Shown here one piece after another: positions 26,980 to 35,675 of a DNA stretch of 64,000 nt. This stretch comes from Sphingopyxis sp. BE259 (lineage in GTDB: Bacteria; Pseudomonadota; Alphaproteobacteria; Sphingomonadales; Sphingomonadaceae), in the NCBI RefSeq assembly GCF_031457495.1, contig NZ_JAVDWM010000001.1:1910001-1974000 (forward strand), read 5' to 3'. The notes below the pieces were generated by a model, which made no database searches, was not told the DNA's origin, and worked only from the letters and a program-made list of their open reading frames with translations. A program made the translations under genes and the position numbers. Position 1 is the first letter of the stretch. The number at the start of each line of letters is the position of its first letter.

Positions 26980-27612
26980 ATGACATCCCTCGTCCTCCAC
27001 GATTATTTCCGCTCCTCGGCCAGCTATCGCGTGCGCATCGCGATAAACCTGAAAGGGCTCACCTATGAGCGCGTCGAGGTCAGCCTGATCGCAGGCGAGC
27101 AGCGCAGCGACGCCTATCTCGAACTCAACGCGCAGGGCTTTGTCCCGATGCTGGTCGCCGACGGCGAACCGATCATCCAGAGCATGGCGATCATTGACTG
27201 GCTCGACCGCGCGTTCCCCGAGCCGCGGCTGATCCCCGAGACGGCAATGCCGCGCGCCGTCGCGCTGGCGCAGGCGCAGGTGGTGGCGAGCGACATCCAT
27301 CCGCTCAACAATCTGCGGGTGCTAAAATATCTGACCCGCGATCTGGGTCTGAACGAGCAGACCAAGGACCGCTGGATCTCGACGTGGATCGCGCAGGGAT
27401 TCGAGGCGCTCGAGGCGATGGCGGGCGACGGAACCTATCTCGGCGGCAATACGCCCAGCATCGCCGACTGCTGCCTGGTGCCGCAGATGTATAACGCACG
27501 GCGGTTCGAGGTGCCGGTGGACGACTATCCGCGTCTGGTGGCGATTGATGCCGCGTGCTTGGAGCTGGAGGCTTTTCAGAACGCGCATCCCGATGCGGTA
27601 AAGCCCGCGTGA
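26980..27612 (+). CDS. maiA: Maleylacetoacetate isomerase (zeta-class GST)
   Basis: Glutathione-dependent isomerase of tyrosine/phenylalanine degradation. 210 residues with the zeta-class active-site motif RSSASYRVRIAINLKG at residues 9-24 (canonical SSCSxRVRIAL, here Ala instead of Cys), VPMLVADGEPIIQSMAI and the C-terminal domain NTPSIADCCLVPQMYNA. ATG 26980 is the first convincing start. The stop overlaps the GTG of the TonB receptor gene by 4 bases, an odd pairing. Neighbouring homogentisate genes are absent. Confidence 0.92.
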   Translation: MTSLVLHDYFRSSASYRVRIAINLKGLTYERVEVSLIAGEQRSDAYLELNAQGFVPMLVADGEPIIQSMAIIDWLDRAFPEPRLIPETAMPRAVALAQAQVVASDIHPLNNLRVLKYLTRDLGLNEQTKDRWISTWIAQGFEALEAMAGDGTYLGGNTPSIADCCLVPQMYNARRFEVPVDDYPRLVAIDAACLELEAFQNAHPDAVKPA

Positions 27613-29675
27613 TCCGGCTGTTAGTGGGGACTGCGGCGCTGGCGATGCCGGCGGCGGCGCTGGCGCAGGAGGTGCAGGCCGAACAGGTCGATCCCGACAA
27701 TGATGGGGGTTGTTGCAGTTTCTGGACGACGCGACTGCCACCCGAGATCATCATCGTTAACGGCAGCGGTTTGCTGAAGCCGCCCACTAGCGATCGCGCC
27801 CAAGGCTCAACGCTCGTCGTCGATGTCGCGCCCGGCCTCGGCGCCCGCATCGAGAACCGCTTGCGCGATGAGGCGGGCATCGTCCAGTTCCGTCGTAGCG
27901 ACGGGCGCAGCGCGCATCCGACAAGCCAGGGCGTGACCTTGCGCGGGCTGGGCGGCAACGCATCGAGCCGCGCGCTGGTGACCCTCGACGGTGTGCCGCA
28001 AGCTGATCCCTTCGGCGGTTGGGTTGCCTGGTCGGCTTATGACGCGATCCATCTCGGCGGCCTCCTCATAACCCGCGGTGGCGGTGGTGGGGCCGACGGA
28101 CCGGGAGCGCTCGCGGGGACGATCGGATTGCATTCGCGCATGACCGACGGCGCCGACGCGAGCGCCGCTTATGGCAGCCGAAACGGCGTCGACCTGTCGG
28201 CTTCGATCGGCGGCGATGTCGGTCGCGGGCAGATTGCGGTCGATGGCCGCTACAGCCGAGGCGACGGCTTTGCTCCGGTTGTCGAGGGGCAACGCGGGAA
28301 TGTCGACCGCGCCGCTCCGTATGAGCAAGGCGGCCTTGGGGTGCGACTGCGTTTCGACGCGAGCGCCGACAGCCGGATTGAAGCCAGCCTGCGCCGATTT
28401 GCCGATCGCCGCGACCGTGGAACCGATTTTTCGGCCAGCAAGATCGACGGCCTCGATGCCAGCCTCCGTTTCGTCCACCGCCCCGATGGCGGGGTGCAAT
28501 GGCTGGCGCTCGCCTATGTGCAGCTGCGCGATTTCGAAAGCGGCTTTGCCAGCGTTGCGGCAGGACGGAACAGCGTCGCGCCCGCGCTGTTCCAGCGTGT
28601 CCCGGCCACCGGGATCGGCGCGCGCCTTGAATTGCGCCCGGCAATCGACCGCGCCAATCCGCTCCGCATCGGCGCCGACTGGCGCCGCACCACCGGCCGC
28701 ACTGAGGAGGATTTCTTTTTTAGCGGCGTCACGCCGGGTCGGCACCGCGTTGCGGGGGGCGCCAGCGATACCGTCGGCGCCTTTGCCGAATGGACGTCGG
28801 GCGACCCCGGCGACGGCCTTTTGTGGACCTTCAGCGGCCGTATCGATCGCTGGCGGCTGGCGGAAGGCTATCGGCTTGAGCGCAATATCGCCGGTCCGGT
28901 CATCACCGACCTACGCTTTGCTGCGCGGCAAGGGTGGGAGGGCAGCGGGCGCGCCGGGGTGCGTTGGAGCTCGGGCGACCTTGCGCTTCGTGCCGCCGCC
29001 TATCGCGGCTGGCGCCTGCCGACGCTGAACGAACTGTATCGCCCCTTCCGTGTCGGGGCCGAGGTGACGACAGCAAACGAAATGCTGAAGCCCGAGCGCC
29101 TGTGGGGCGGCGAAGTGGGAGCCGATTGGGTCAGCGGCGACACGAAGCTGTCGGCGACCTTGTTCGCCAACCATCTGACTAACGCCATCGCCAATGTGTC
29201 CTTGGCACCGAACCTGAACCAGCGGCAGAATCTCGATGCGATCGACAGCAAGGGTATCGAGCTCAGCGCCGAGCAACGGATCGACTTTCTGACCTTGCGC
29301 GCGACTTATGCATTCACCGACGCCACGGTTGACGCATCGCAAGGCGCGTTGGTGCTCGACGGCCGACGACCGGCGCAGATCGCGAAGCATGGCGGCAGCA
29401 TTTCGCTGGGTAGCAATGCCAGCGGCCCTTTGGGCGGCTTTGTGACGCTGCGCTATGTCGGCAAACAGAATGAGGACGACCTTGGGCTGCTCCAACTCCA
29501 CGACGCGCTGACCCTCGACGCGGGCCTGACTTGGCGGCTCGCCGACGCGATCAGCCTGGAAGCGCGCGGCGAAAATTTGTTCGATGAACTGGTGCCCGCT
29601 GCCATCTCATCGGCAGGAATCGTCGAGCGCGCGACGCCGCGGACCTTGTGGATCGGCGCGCGGCTGTCGTTCTGA
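27609..29675 (+). CDS. TonB-dependent outer-membrane receptor
   Basis: 688 residues from GTG 27609. Signal peptide ends near AAALAQE. The plug domain follows with SQGVTLRGLGGNASSRALVTLDGVPQADP, then a beta-barrel ending RTLWIGARLSF with the terminal aromatic residue of outer-membrane proteins. The N-terminus contains an unusual Cys pair (GGCCSFW, about residue 35). The substrate cannot be assigned; no Fur-like box is evident. It is translationally coupled to maiA and lies 36 bases before a MarR gene that leads the HPr-rel-A cassette. Confidence 0.92.
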   Translation: MIRLLVGTAALAMPAAALAQEVQAEQVDPDNDGGCCSFWTTRLPPEIIIVNGSGLLKPPTSDRAQGSTLVVDVAPGLGARIENRLRDEAGIVQFRRSDGRSAHPTSQGVTLRGLGGNASSRALVTLDGVPQADPFGGWVAWSAYDAIHLGGLLITRGGGGGADGPGALAGTIGLHSRMTDGADASAAYGSRNGVDLSASIGGDVGRGQIAVDGRYSRGDGFAPVVEGQRGNVDRAAPYEQGGLGVRLRFDASADSRIEASLRRFADRRDRGTDFSASKIDGLDASLRFVHRPDGGVQWLALAYVQLRDFESGFASVAAGRNSVAPALFQRVPATGIGARLELRPAIDRANPLRIGADWRRTTGRTEEDFFFSGVTPGRHRVAGGASDTVGAFAEWTSGDPGDGLLWTFSGRIDRWRLAEGYRLERNIAGPVITDLRFAARQGWEGSGRAGVRWSSGDLALRAAAYRGWRLPTLNELYRPFRVGAEVTTANEMLKPERLWGGEVGADWVSGDTKLSATLFANHLTNAIANVSLAPNLNQRQNLDAIDSKGIELSAEQRIDFLTLRATYAFTDATVDASQGALVLDGRRPAQIAKHGGSISLGSNASGPLGGFVTLRYVGKQNEDDLGLLQLHDALTLDAGLTWRLADAISLEARGENLFDELVPAAISSAGIVERATPRTLWIGARLSF

Positions 29676-29711
29676 CCTTCACAGGGCGGCGATTGTCGAT
29701 AAGAACGTGGC

Positions 29712-30158
29712 ATGGTCGCCAAAACACTGAACCTCGACAATTTCCTGCCCTATCGCCTGTCGATCGCATCGAACGCGCTGTCGGAGCGGATTGCGGCGGA
29801 ATATCAGAACCGCTTTGGGCTGAAAATTCCCGAGTGGCGGTTGATGGCGGTGCTCGGCGAGGGCAAACCCAAGACGCAGCGCGAGCTGGTCGAGGCGACG
29901 CGGATGGACAAGGTGACGGTCAATCGCGCCGCCAAGGCGCTGGCCGAGCGGCAATTGATCGCGCGCCAAGCGCATGAGATCGATGGGCGGTCGCACCATC
30001 TGGAACTCACTATAACCGGGTGGTCACTATACGACGCTATTGTCCCTGCTGCTCTGGCGAGCGAGGCGCAGCTGGAATCGAACATAACTGCCGCCGAGCG
30101 CGCGACGATGATGGCAATCCTGGCCAAGCTGACCGCTGCCGCCGAAGATTATGCCTGA
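29712..30158 (+). CDS. MarR-family transcriptional regulator
   Basis: 148 residues with a winged helix-turn-helix: LPYRLSIASNALSERIAAEYQ helix, EWRLMAVLGE, TQRELVEATRMDKVTVNRAAKALAERQLI and the wing HEIDGRSHHLELTITG. It overlaps the PqqD-like gene by 8 bases and is therefore part of the same transcript as the HPr-rel-A genes, which it may control. A ligand is not apparent; similar regulators respond to small aromatics or oxidants. Confidence 0.93.
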   Translation: MVAKTLNLDNFLPYRLSIASNALSERIAAEYQNRFGLKIPEWRLMAVLGEGKPKTQRELVEATRMDKVTVNRAAKALAERQLIARQAHEIDGRSHHLELTITGWSLYDAIVPAALASEAQLESNITAAERATMMAILAKLTAAAEDYA

Positions 30159-30432
30159 CCCCGCCTATCGCGCCGCGCCGCCGGGCGCGCTGCGCGTCGA
30201 GCCTCTGGGCGAGCTGACCGCCATCTTTGATCGCCGGTCGATGCAGACGCATCTGGTTGTATCGCCAATGCCCGAGATACTGGCGGCGATGGGTGCGGAC
30301 GACTGCGACGCGGCGACGCTCGCGGCGCGCTTGGCCCGAAGTTTCGACTTTGACGGCGCGGGCGAGGTCCTGCCGATCCTGGCCGAGCGGCTCGCCGAAC
30401 TCGCGGCGATGGGGCTGGTGGCGCGCGCGTGA
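30151..30432 (+). CDS. HPr-rel-A system PqqD-family peptide chaperone-like protein
   Basis: 93-residue protein with the PqqD-like (RiPP recognition element) outline: a short beta segment LTAIFDRRSMQTHLVVSP then a helical part LPILAERLAELAAMGLVARA. PqqD folds bind leader peptides for modifying enzymes. The gene overlaps MarR upstream and the kinase downstream, the known order of the HPr-rel-A system. No precursor peptide gene is seen next to it. The family name is known; the function is inferred. Confidence 0.82.
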   Translation: MPDPAYRAAPPGALRVEPLGELTAIFDRRSMQTHLVVSPMPEILAAMGADDCDAATLAARLARSFDFDGAGEVLPILAERLAELAAMGLVARA

Positions 30433-31295
30433 GGCACACTATTCGCATTGCGGTCGGCCCGGTCCAGTTTCGGATCGGCAGCGACTGGCTGGCGCCGATT
30501 GCGGCGCTCGACCAGTTGTACTGCGGCTATCCGCAAGACAACGCCCGCCCGGCCGATGCCACCGTGCGGCTTTTCGCGGCGCGGCCGTGGCGGCGCTTGG
30601 TGCGCCCGTCGGTGCATATCGGAGGCGATTTCGTCGTGCCCGACGCGCTGCCGCTGCCGCTGTCGATGGGGCTGCTTGCCGCCGAGATGGGGATGAATTT
30701 GCAGGTCGCGCTGGGGTGGCGGCGGCATATGCTGCTCCACGCCAGCGCGGTCGCGAAAGATGGCCGGGCGCTGATCATGTCGGGGGAGTCGGGATCGGGG
30801 AAATCGACCCTCGCGGCGCTGCTGGGTGAGGGCGACTGGCGCCTAATGGGCGATGAATTTACCCTGATCGAACCGGGCGCAGGCGAAGCACTGGCGTTCC
30901 CGCGCGCGGTCAGCCTGAAGAATGAAGCGATTTCGGAAGTTGCGGCGCGGGTCGATGCGGCGCGGCTGGGACCGCTGCTGGCAGGCACGCCAAAGGGCGA
31001 CATTCGCCACCTGATCCCGCGCACGGATGCGATCGCGGCGATGCACGAACCCGCGCGGCCCGCATTGCTGTTGTTCCCGCGTTTCGGGGGCGCGGCGGCG
31101 GTCGAGCCGATGGGCGAGGGTGAAGCGTTCGTCCGGCTGACCGAGGCATCGACCAACTATGTCGCGCTGGGCGAGGCGGGTTTTGAGGCGCTGACCCGGC
31201 TGGTGCGAGAGACCCCGGCGCTCGGCATTTCCTACCCCGACAGCGCGACCGGGATCGCGCTGGTCGAGCAATTATGGGCTGAGGCGGCGCGGTGA
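30429..31295 (+). CDS. HprK-related kinase A
   Basis: 288 residues related to the C-terminal kinase domain of HPr kinase/phosphorylase. Walker A GESGSGKST at residues 119-127 follows the HASAV strand (His104), and an acidic GDEF at 141-144 is the likely metal site. GTG start overlaps the previous stop (GTGA). In lasso peptide clusters, HPr-kinase-like enzymes phosphorylate peptide precursors, and the adjacent PqqD-like gene suggests a comparable peptide or protein substrate here. The target is unknown. Confidence 0.88.
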   Translation: MRHTIRIAVGPVQFRIGSDWLAPIAALDQLYCGYPQDNARPADATVRLFAARPWRRLVRPSVHIGGDFVVPDALPLPLSMGLLAAEMGMNLQVALGWRRHMLLHASAVAKDGRALIMSGESGSGKSTLAALLGEGDWRLMGDEFTLIEPGAGEALAFPRAVSLKNEAISEVAARVDAARLGPLLAGTPKGDIRHLIPRTDAIAAMHEPARPALLLFPRFGGAAAVEPMGEGEAFVRLTEASTNYVALGEAGFEALTRLVRETPALGISYPDSATGIALVEQLWAEAAR

Positions 31296-32308
31296 GTGCG
31301 GTGCGGGCCTTTGTCGATCTGCTCGCCGATCGCCGCGACGCCGCCACGCTTGCACCGCGCGAGTGGGACGGCGTGATCGGCGTGGCGCGGAGCGAGGCGA
31401 TGCTGGCGACGCTGGCGCACCGGCTGGAGGGCGCCGACCTGCCGCCGACCGTCGCCGCGCTGTTCGCCGATCAGCGCGCCGCCGCCATGGTCGCGCAGCG
31501 TCAGGCGCTTTGGGAGGCCGAGATGACACGGCGCGCGCTGGCGCCGCTGGGGATCGAATTTGTGCTGCTGAAGGGAGCCGCCTATGCCGCCGCAGGCATG
31601 GCGTGCGCGGCGGGGCGGCAGATCGGTGACCTCGACATATTGGTGCTGGCGCCCGACATTCGCCGGGCCGAAAATGCGTTGCTGGGTGCGGGGTGGGAAT
31701 GGGTCAAGTCCGACCCCTATGATGATTTCTATTACCGCGCGCATATGCACGAGCTGCCGCCGCTGATCCACAAGGTGCGCGACCGGATGATCGACGTTCA
31801 CCACACGATCTTGCCGCGCACCCACCGGATTACCCCCGATGCGTTGGCGCTGGTCGGCGATGCGGTGGTCAGCGCAGACGGCTTTGCGGTGCTGAACCCC
31901 GCCGACATGGCGTGCCACTGTGCCGCGCATATGCTGGCCGATGGCGATTTGCAGGGTGGCTTGCGCAACCTGTGGGATTTTCACCTGATGACGCGCGATT
32001 TCGCCGCGGTCGATCCCCGATACTGGCGGCGGGTCGATGCGCGCGCGCGCTTGCACGGGTTGCAGGATGCGGTGCAGCGCGCCGCGCGCCTGTCACGCGA
32101 GCTTTATGGTGCGGTGCTACCGGAAGGCTGGGGCGGGCGTGATCCGGCCGATCGCTGGTTTCTCCGGCGCCTGCTCGCCCGTGACGATTGGGGGCGAGTG
32201 ACGCAGCCTTTATTGGAGCAAGCCTTCTATATCCGCTCGCACTGGCTACGGATGCCGCCGCGGCTGCTGGCCCCGCATCTGTGGACGAAATGGCGAAAGA
32301 ACCGATAA
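31292..32308 (+). CDS. Nucleotidyltransferase-family protein of the HPr-rel-A cassette
   Basis: 338 residues with a minimal nucleotidyltransferase core: EFVLLKGAAYAAAG, then GRQIGDLDILV (Asp-x-Asp metal site around residue 115), followed by a largely helical C-terminal half rich in His and Arg. It starts at GTG overlapping the kinase stop. Similar proteins occur with HprK-related kinases, including lasso peptide clusters, and may transfer a nucleotide to the phosphorylated product. Its activity is inferred from fold only. Confidence 0.85.
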   Translation: MSAVRAFVDLLADRRDAATLAPREWDGVIGVARSEAMLATLAHRLEGADLPPTVAALFADQRAAAMVAQRQALWEAEMTRRALAPLGIEFVLLKGAAYAAAGMACAAGRQIGDLDILVLAPDIRRAENALLGAGWEWVKSDPYDDFYYRAHMHELPPLIHKVRDRMIDVHHTILPRTHRITPDALALVGDAVVSADGFAVLNPADMACHCAAHMLADGDLQGGLRNLWDFHLMTRDFAAVDPRYWRRVDARARLHGLQDAVQRAARLSRELYGAVLPEGWGGRDPADRWFLRRLLARDDWGRVTQPLLEQAFYIRSHWLRMPPRLLAPHLWTKWRKNR

Positions 32309-32311
32309 AGT

Positions 32312-32331
32312 CCCTCCCCTTCAAGGGAGGG
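32312..32331. terminator. Possible bidirectional terminator hairpin
   Basis: CCCTCCC (32312-32318) and GGGAGGG (32325-32331) form a 7-base-pair stem with a CTTCAA loop exactly between two convergent genes. There is no T run on either strand, so it may equally be a short intergenic repeat. Confidence 0.45.
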
Positions 32332-32997
32332 TCATAGTAGGCCTAGCAGCCGGACCAGATCGTCATACCTGTCGATCACATGATCGGCGCCCAGTTCTGT
32401 GGCAGGCCGATCGAGAAAGCCGAAGCTGACCGCAATGCTGGTGACCCCGGCGCTATTGGCCGCCGTCACGTCATAGATGCTGTCGCCGACAAAGGCCGCG
32501 CGACCGCCGCCGCAGCGCTCGACCATCGCATGGATCGGTGCGGGGGAGGGCTTGGCGTTGCCCGGACCCAGCGTGTCGCCGCCGATGATTGTCGCCATAC
32601 GCTCGGCCAGCCCCAGTTCGCCGAGCAGTTTGCGCGCCATATCCTCGCGTTTGTTGGTCACCACCGCGGTTGACACGCCCAGCGCATCAAGCCGGTCGAG
32701 CGCGGCGGTCAGCCCCGGAAAAGGGCGGCTGTGAACCGCGATATGCGCTTCGTAAAAACGTAACAACTCACGATAAAGCCGCTCGAAATCGCCGCCGGGG
32801 ATACTGCCGGTCGCGGCGAACCCCCGTTCGAGCATGTGCCGCGCGCCCAGCCCGATCATCGGCCGCACCTCAGCTTCCGTCAGCGGCGCGCGAGCGGCGA
32901 GAGCCAAGGCGTGATTGACCGCCGCCGTCAGGTCGCCCGCCGTATCGACCAGCGTGCCGTCGAGGTCGAAGCCGACGATCGCGAAAGGAAAACTCAT
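32332..32997 (-). CDS. gph: HAD-family phosphatase, probable phosphoglycolate phosphatase
   Basis: 221 residues. HAD motif I FDLDGTLVDTAGDL, motif II VVTNK, motif III Lys in the KPSPAPI loop, and motif IV GDSIYDVTAANSAG. The length and ends (DLVRLL) match Gph, which removes 2-phosphoglycolate made during DNA repair or photorespiration-like reactions. ATG 32997 begins MSFPFAIVGFDLDG; the 20 upstream codons run into repeat B and are excluded. It converges with the HPr-rel-A cassette. Confidence 0.87.
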   Translation of the reverse strand: MSFPFAIVGFDLDGTLVDTAGDLTAAVNHALALAARAPLTEAEVRPMIGLGARHMLERGFAATGSIPGGDFERLYRELLRFYEAHIAVHSRPFPGLTAALDRLDALGVSTAVVTNKREDMARKLLGELGLAERMATIIGGDTLGPGNAKPSPAPIHAMVERCGGGRAAFVGDSIYDVTAANSAGVTSIAVSFGFLDRPATELGADHVIDRYDDLVRLLGLL

Positions 32998-33014
32998 GCG
33001 GCAACTCCTGATTT

Positions 33015-33094
33015 CCGTTCGTGTCGAGCGAAGTCGAGACACCCATAAGCCGGCCATGGACTATAGGCATCTCGACTGCGCCCGATGCGAACGG
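33015..33094. repeat. Palindromic repeat family B, copy 2
   Basis: Starts TTCCGTTCGTGTCGAGCGAAGTCGAG and ends CATCTCGACTGCGCCCGATGCGAACGG. The right arm is more diverged than in the other copies. It lies between divergent gph and glmU, within both promoter regions. Confidence 0.8.
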
Positions 33095-33157
33095 GTTTGA
33101 GAGGGCGCATGGCGCGCCGCTCTGGAATCCGCAATCATTTGCTGGCATGGGGCGGGC

Positions 33158-34516
33158 ATGAGCAATCCAACCGTCCCTCCGCTTGCCGCCGTCATCCTTG
33201 CCGCGGGCAAGGGAACCCGCATGAAATCTGACCTGCACAAGGTGCTGCACCCGATCGCGGGACGACCGATGCTACTGCATCTGATGGCGAGCTTTGCCGC
33301 GCTGCCCCCGGCCAAAACGGTGGTGGTCGTCGGCGACAAGCGCGACCAGGTCGAGGCGGCGGTAGCGCCGAGCGGCGCGCTGGTCGCGGTTCAGGATCCC
33401 CAGCTCGGCACCGCGCATGCGGCGCTCCAAGCGAAATCAGCGCTGGCCGGTTTCGATGGTCTTGTCCTTGTCTGCTTCGGCGACTGCCCGATGCTGACTG
33501 CCGATACCGTGCGGCGCCTGTGTGCGCCGCTCGACGCCGGCGCGCTGGTCGCAGTGCTGGGTTTCCGGCCCGACGATAGCGCCGCCTATGGCCGGATTAT
33601 CGCCGACGCCGACGGCAATGTGTCAAAGATGGTTGAACATAAGGACGCGAGCCCAGCTGAACGCGCGGTCAATTTGTGCAATTCGGGGGTCATCGTCGCC
33701 GCCGCCTCCGATATGTGGCGGCTGCTCGAAGCGGTCGGCAATGACAATGCGGCCGGCGAATATTATCTGCCCGACGTTGCCACCGGCGCGATCGCCGAGG
33801 GCGCCCGGGTCGTCGTCGTTGAAACCAGCGCCCAGGAAGTGGCCGGGATCAACAGCCGCGCCGAACTCGCCGCTGCCGAAGCGATATGGCAGGACTATAA
33901 ACGCGAAGAGGCGATGGCGGGCGGCGCATCGTTGAAAGCGCCCGACACCGTCTGGTTCTCGTGGGACACCCAGCTTGGCCGCGACGTGACGATCGAACCC
34001 AACGTGTTTTTCGGCCCCGGCGTGAGCGTCGCCGACGGCGTCACGATCCGCGCCAATTGCCATATCGAAGGCACGGCGATCGCCAGCGGTTGCGAGGTGG
34101 GACCGTTCGCCCGTCTGCGCCCCGGCACGGTGCTGGGCGAGAAGGCCAAGATCGGCAATTTCGTCGAAACCAAAAAGGCGGTACTGGGCCAGGGTGCCAA
34201 GGCGAACCATCTGACCTATCTGGGCGACGTCACCGTGGGCGCGGGGGCTAATATCGGCGCCGGGACGATCACCTGCAATTACGACGGCTATTTCAAATAT
34301 CAGACGGTGATCGGCGAAAACGCGTTCATCGGATCGAACAGCGCGCTGATCGCGCCGGTCACCATCGGCCGCGACGCGATCGTCGCGGCGGGCAGCGCGG
34401 TGTCGCGCGACGTCGCCGCGGGTGACCTCAGGATGGTCCGCGCCGAACAGTTGGTAAAGCCCGGCTGGGCCGACCGCTTCCACGATGCGATGCGCAAGAA
34501 AAAGGCAGGCAAATAG
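33158..34516 (+). CDS. glmU: Bifunctional GlcNAc-1-P uridyltransferase / GlcN-1-P acetyltransferase
   Basis: Makes UDP-GlcNAc from glucosamine-1-phosphate. 452 residues. N-terminal uridyltransferase with LAAVILAAGKGTRMKSDLHK, VQDPQLGTAHA and VCFGDCPML; C-terminal left-handed beta-helix acetyltransferase with ANCHIEGTAI, GPFARLRPGT, KIGNFVETKKA, LTYLGDVTVG and AGTITCNYDGYFK. ATG 33158 gives the normal N-terminus. It begins a run of same-strand genes that ends with glmS. Confidence 0.98.
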   Translation: MSNPTVPPLAAVILAAGKGTRMKSDLHKVLHPIAGRPMLLHLMASFAALPPAKTVVVVGDKRDQVEAAVAPSGALVAVQDPQLGTAHAALQAKSALAGFDGLVLVCFGDCPMLTADTVRRLCAPLDAGALVAVLGFRPDDSAAYGRIIADADGNVSKMVEHKDASPAERAVNLCNSGVIVAAASDMWRLLEAVGNDNAAGEYYLPDVATGAIAEGARVVVVETSAQEVAGINSRAELAAAEAIWQDYKREEAMAGGASLKAPDTVWFSWDTQLGRDVTIEPNVFFGPGVSVADGVTIRANCHIEGTAIASGCEVGPFARLRPGTVLGEKAKIGNFVETKKAVLGQGAKANHLTYLGDVTVGAGANIGAGTITCNYDGYFKYQTVIGENAFIGSNSALIAPVTIGRDAIVAAGSAVSRDVAAGDLRMVRAEQLVKPGWADRFHDAMRKKKAGK

Positions 34517-34521
34517 GGGCC

Positions 34522-35061
34522 ATGGCCGCGCCGACGCTGCATACGCCACGGTTGGTGCTGCGCCAGATCCGCGCGGACGACGCCGCCGCGCTGTTTCCGG
34601 TGCTGTCGGACCCCGATGTGATGACCTGGTGGTCGAGCGGTCCGCATCAATCGCTTGCCGAGACCGCGGATTATGTCGCATCAAACGCCGCCGAAGGGCA
34701 GGGTTTTGCGTGCTGGGCGATCACCTTGGGCGACGATGTCGCGATCGGGTGGGTGATCCTGATCGACGGCAAGCCCGATGTGAAGGAAATCGGCTATATC
34801 CTGCACCGCGACCATTGGCGCGGCGGGATTGCGCGCGAAGCGGTGGCGCGCGTCATCGACTACGGCTTTGGCGAACTGAAGCTGCGGCGCATTTTTGCCG
34901 ATACCGATCCGGAGAACAGTGGATCGATCGCGCTGCTCGATCGGCTGGGATTTCAGCGCGAAGGCCATTTGCGCGGCGAATGGGAAACGCATATCGGGGT
35001 GCGCGATGCGCTGATTTTCGGTTTGCTGCGCGACGAATGGACGATGGAGACGACCAAATGA
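34522..35061 (+). CDS. GNAT-family N-acetyltransferase
   Basis: 179 residues of the RimJ/RimL-like acetyltransferase type: PTLHTPRLVLRQIRADDA at the N-terminus, IGWVILIDGKPDVKEIGYIL, the acetyl-CoA loop HRDHWRGGIAREA and later NSGSIALLDRLGFQREG. It may acetylate a protein N-terminus or a small amine. It is 5 bases after glmU and overlaps the next gene by 4 bases, so it is co-expressed with the amino-sugar genes. Confidence 0.92.
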   Translation: MAAPTLHTPRLVLRQIRADDAAALFPVLSDPDVMTWWSSGPHQSLAETADYVASNAAEGQGFACWAITLGDDVAIGWVILIDGKPDVKEIGYILHRDHWRGGIAREAVARVIDYGFGELKLRRIFADTDPENSGSIALLDRLGFQREGHLRGEWETHIGVRDALIFGLLRDEWTMETTK

Positions 35062-35372
35062 GCGACCGCTACACCGACAAACCCTTTCTGCGCTTCGTCG
35101 ATGCCTGGGTGCTGAAAGCGATCGGCCATCTCGACGCTGCGACCGAAAGCTATTGTCAGGCGATGGTGCCGCAGCTGAAACAGAGTTTTGGCCTGACCGG
35201 AAGCTGGGAACGGATCGTCGAACAGCAGATGAAGTTTGGCCCCGATCTGCCCGAACAAATCCGCACAATTTGGACCGACGGCACCGCGCGCTTTGCCGAC
35301 GGCAATGGAACAGCCCCCGACCCGGTGCAGTTCGCCATGATTTTCGTCGATCGCAACTTCGGCCGCGCTTGA
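35058..35372 (+). CDS. Hypothetical protein, 104 residues
   Basis: Not recognised. A soluble, mostly helical protein beginning MSDRYTDKPFLRFVDAWVLK and ending DPVQFAMIFVDRNFGRA; it has several Trp and Gln-rich helices and no signal peptide, membrane segment or metal motif. ATGA overlap with the GNAT gene means translational coupling, so the two may act together, perhaps as enzyme and substrate. The AT-rich vapBC operator begins right after its stop. Confidence 0.78.
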   Translation: MSDRYTDKPFLRFVDAWVLKAIGHLDAATESYCQAMVPQLKQSFGLTGSWERIVEQQMKFGPDLPEQIRTIWTDGTARFADGNGTAPDPVQFAMIFVDRNFGRA

Positions 35373-35404
35373 CATGATATCACGATATGATATCATTATA
35401 TCAT
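35373..35404. promoter_or_regulatory. AT-rich palindromic operator of the vapBC pair
   Basis: The sequence between the hypothetical gene and the antitoxin contains ATGATATCACGATATGATAT followed by CATTATATCATGA, i.e. repeated TGATATCA half-palindromes. It is strikingly AT-rich in this genome and sits over the expected promoter, as expected for an antitoxin-bound autoregulatory operator. Confidence 0.8.
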
Positions 35405-35675
35405 GACTCGCATTCTCACCGAAGTTCCGAACGAAGACGTGAAGCGGCTCGACGCTATTGCGCGACGTGACGGCAAATCGCGCGCGGCCGTTTTGCGGGA
35501 AGCCATCCAGAATTATCTAGATGCAGGTTCCAAACAAGGCTTCGAGAAATATTTTGGTCTGTGGGAGCGGCACGGCTCGCGTGTCGATGGTCTGGAATAT
35601 GAGCGCCGGTTGCGCGACGAATGGCCCGATGTCGGTGACATTGCGCCACCCAAAAAGAAACGCAGCGCCGCGTGA
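35403..35675 (+). CDS. vapB: Ribbon-helix-helix antitoxin (VapB-like)
   Basis: 90 residues. The N-terminal 45 form a ribbon-helix-helix: RILTEVPNEDVKRLDAIARR then SRAAVLREAIQNYLDAG. The C-terminal half (YFGLWERHGSRVDGLEYERR) is polar and probably wraps the toxin. It starts directly behind an AT-rich palindrome and overlaps the toxin gene by 4 bases, the normal antitoxin-first order. Expected to neutralise VapC and repress the operon. Confidence 0.9.
   Translation: MTRILTEVPNEDVKRLDAIARRDGKSRAAVLREAIQNYLDAGSKQGFEKYFGLWERHGSRVDGLEYERRLRDEWPDVGDIAPPKKKRSAA

Noticed and set aside
29675..29712. Precursor peptide gene for the HPr-rel-A cassette
   Set aside because: The 36-base gap is too small, and no short frame with a leader-like pattern and ribosome site was found on either side of the cassette.
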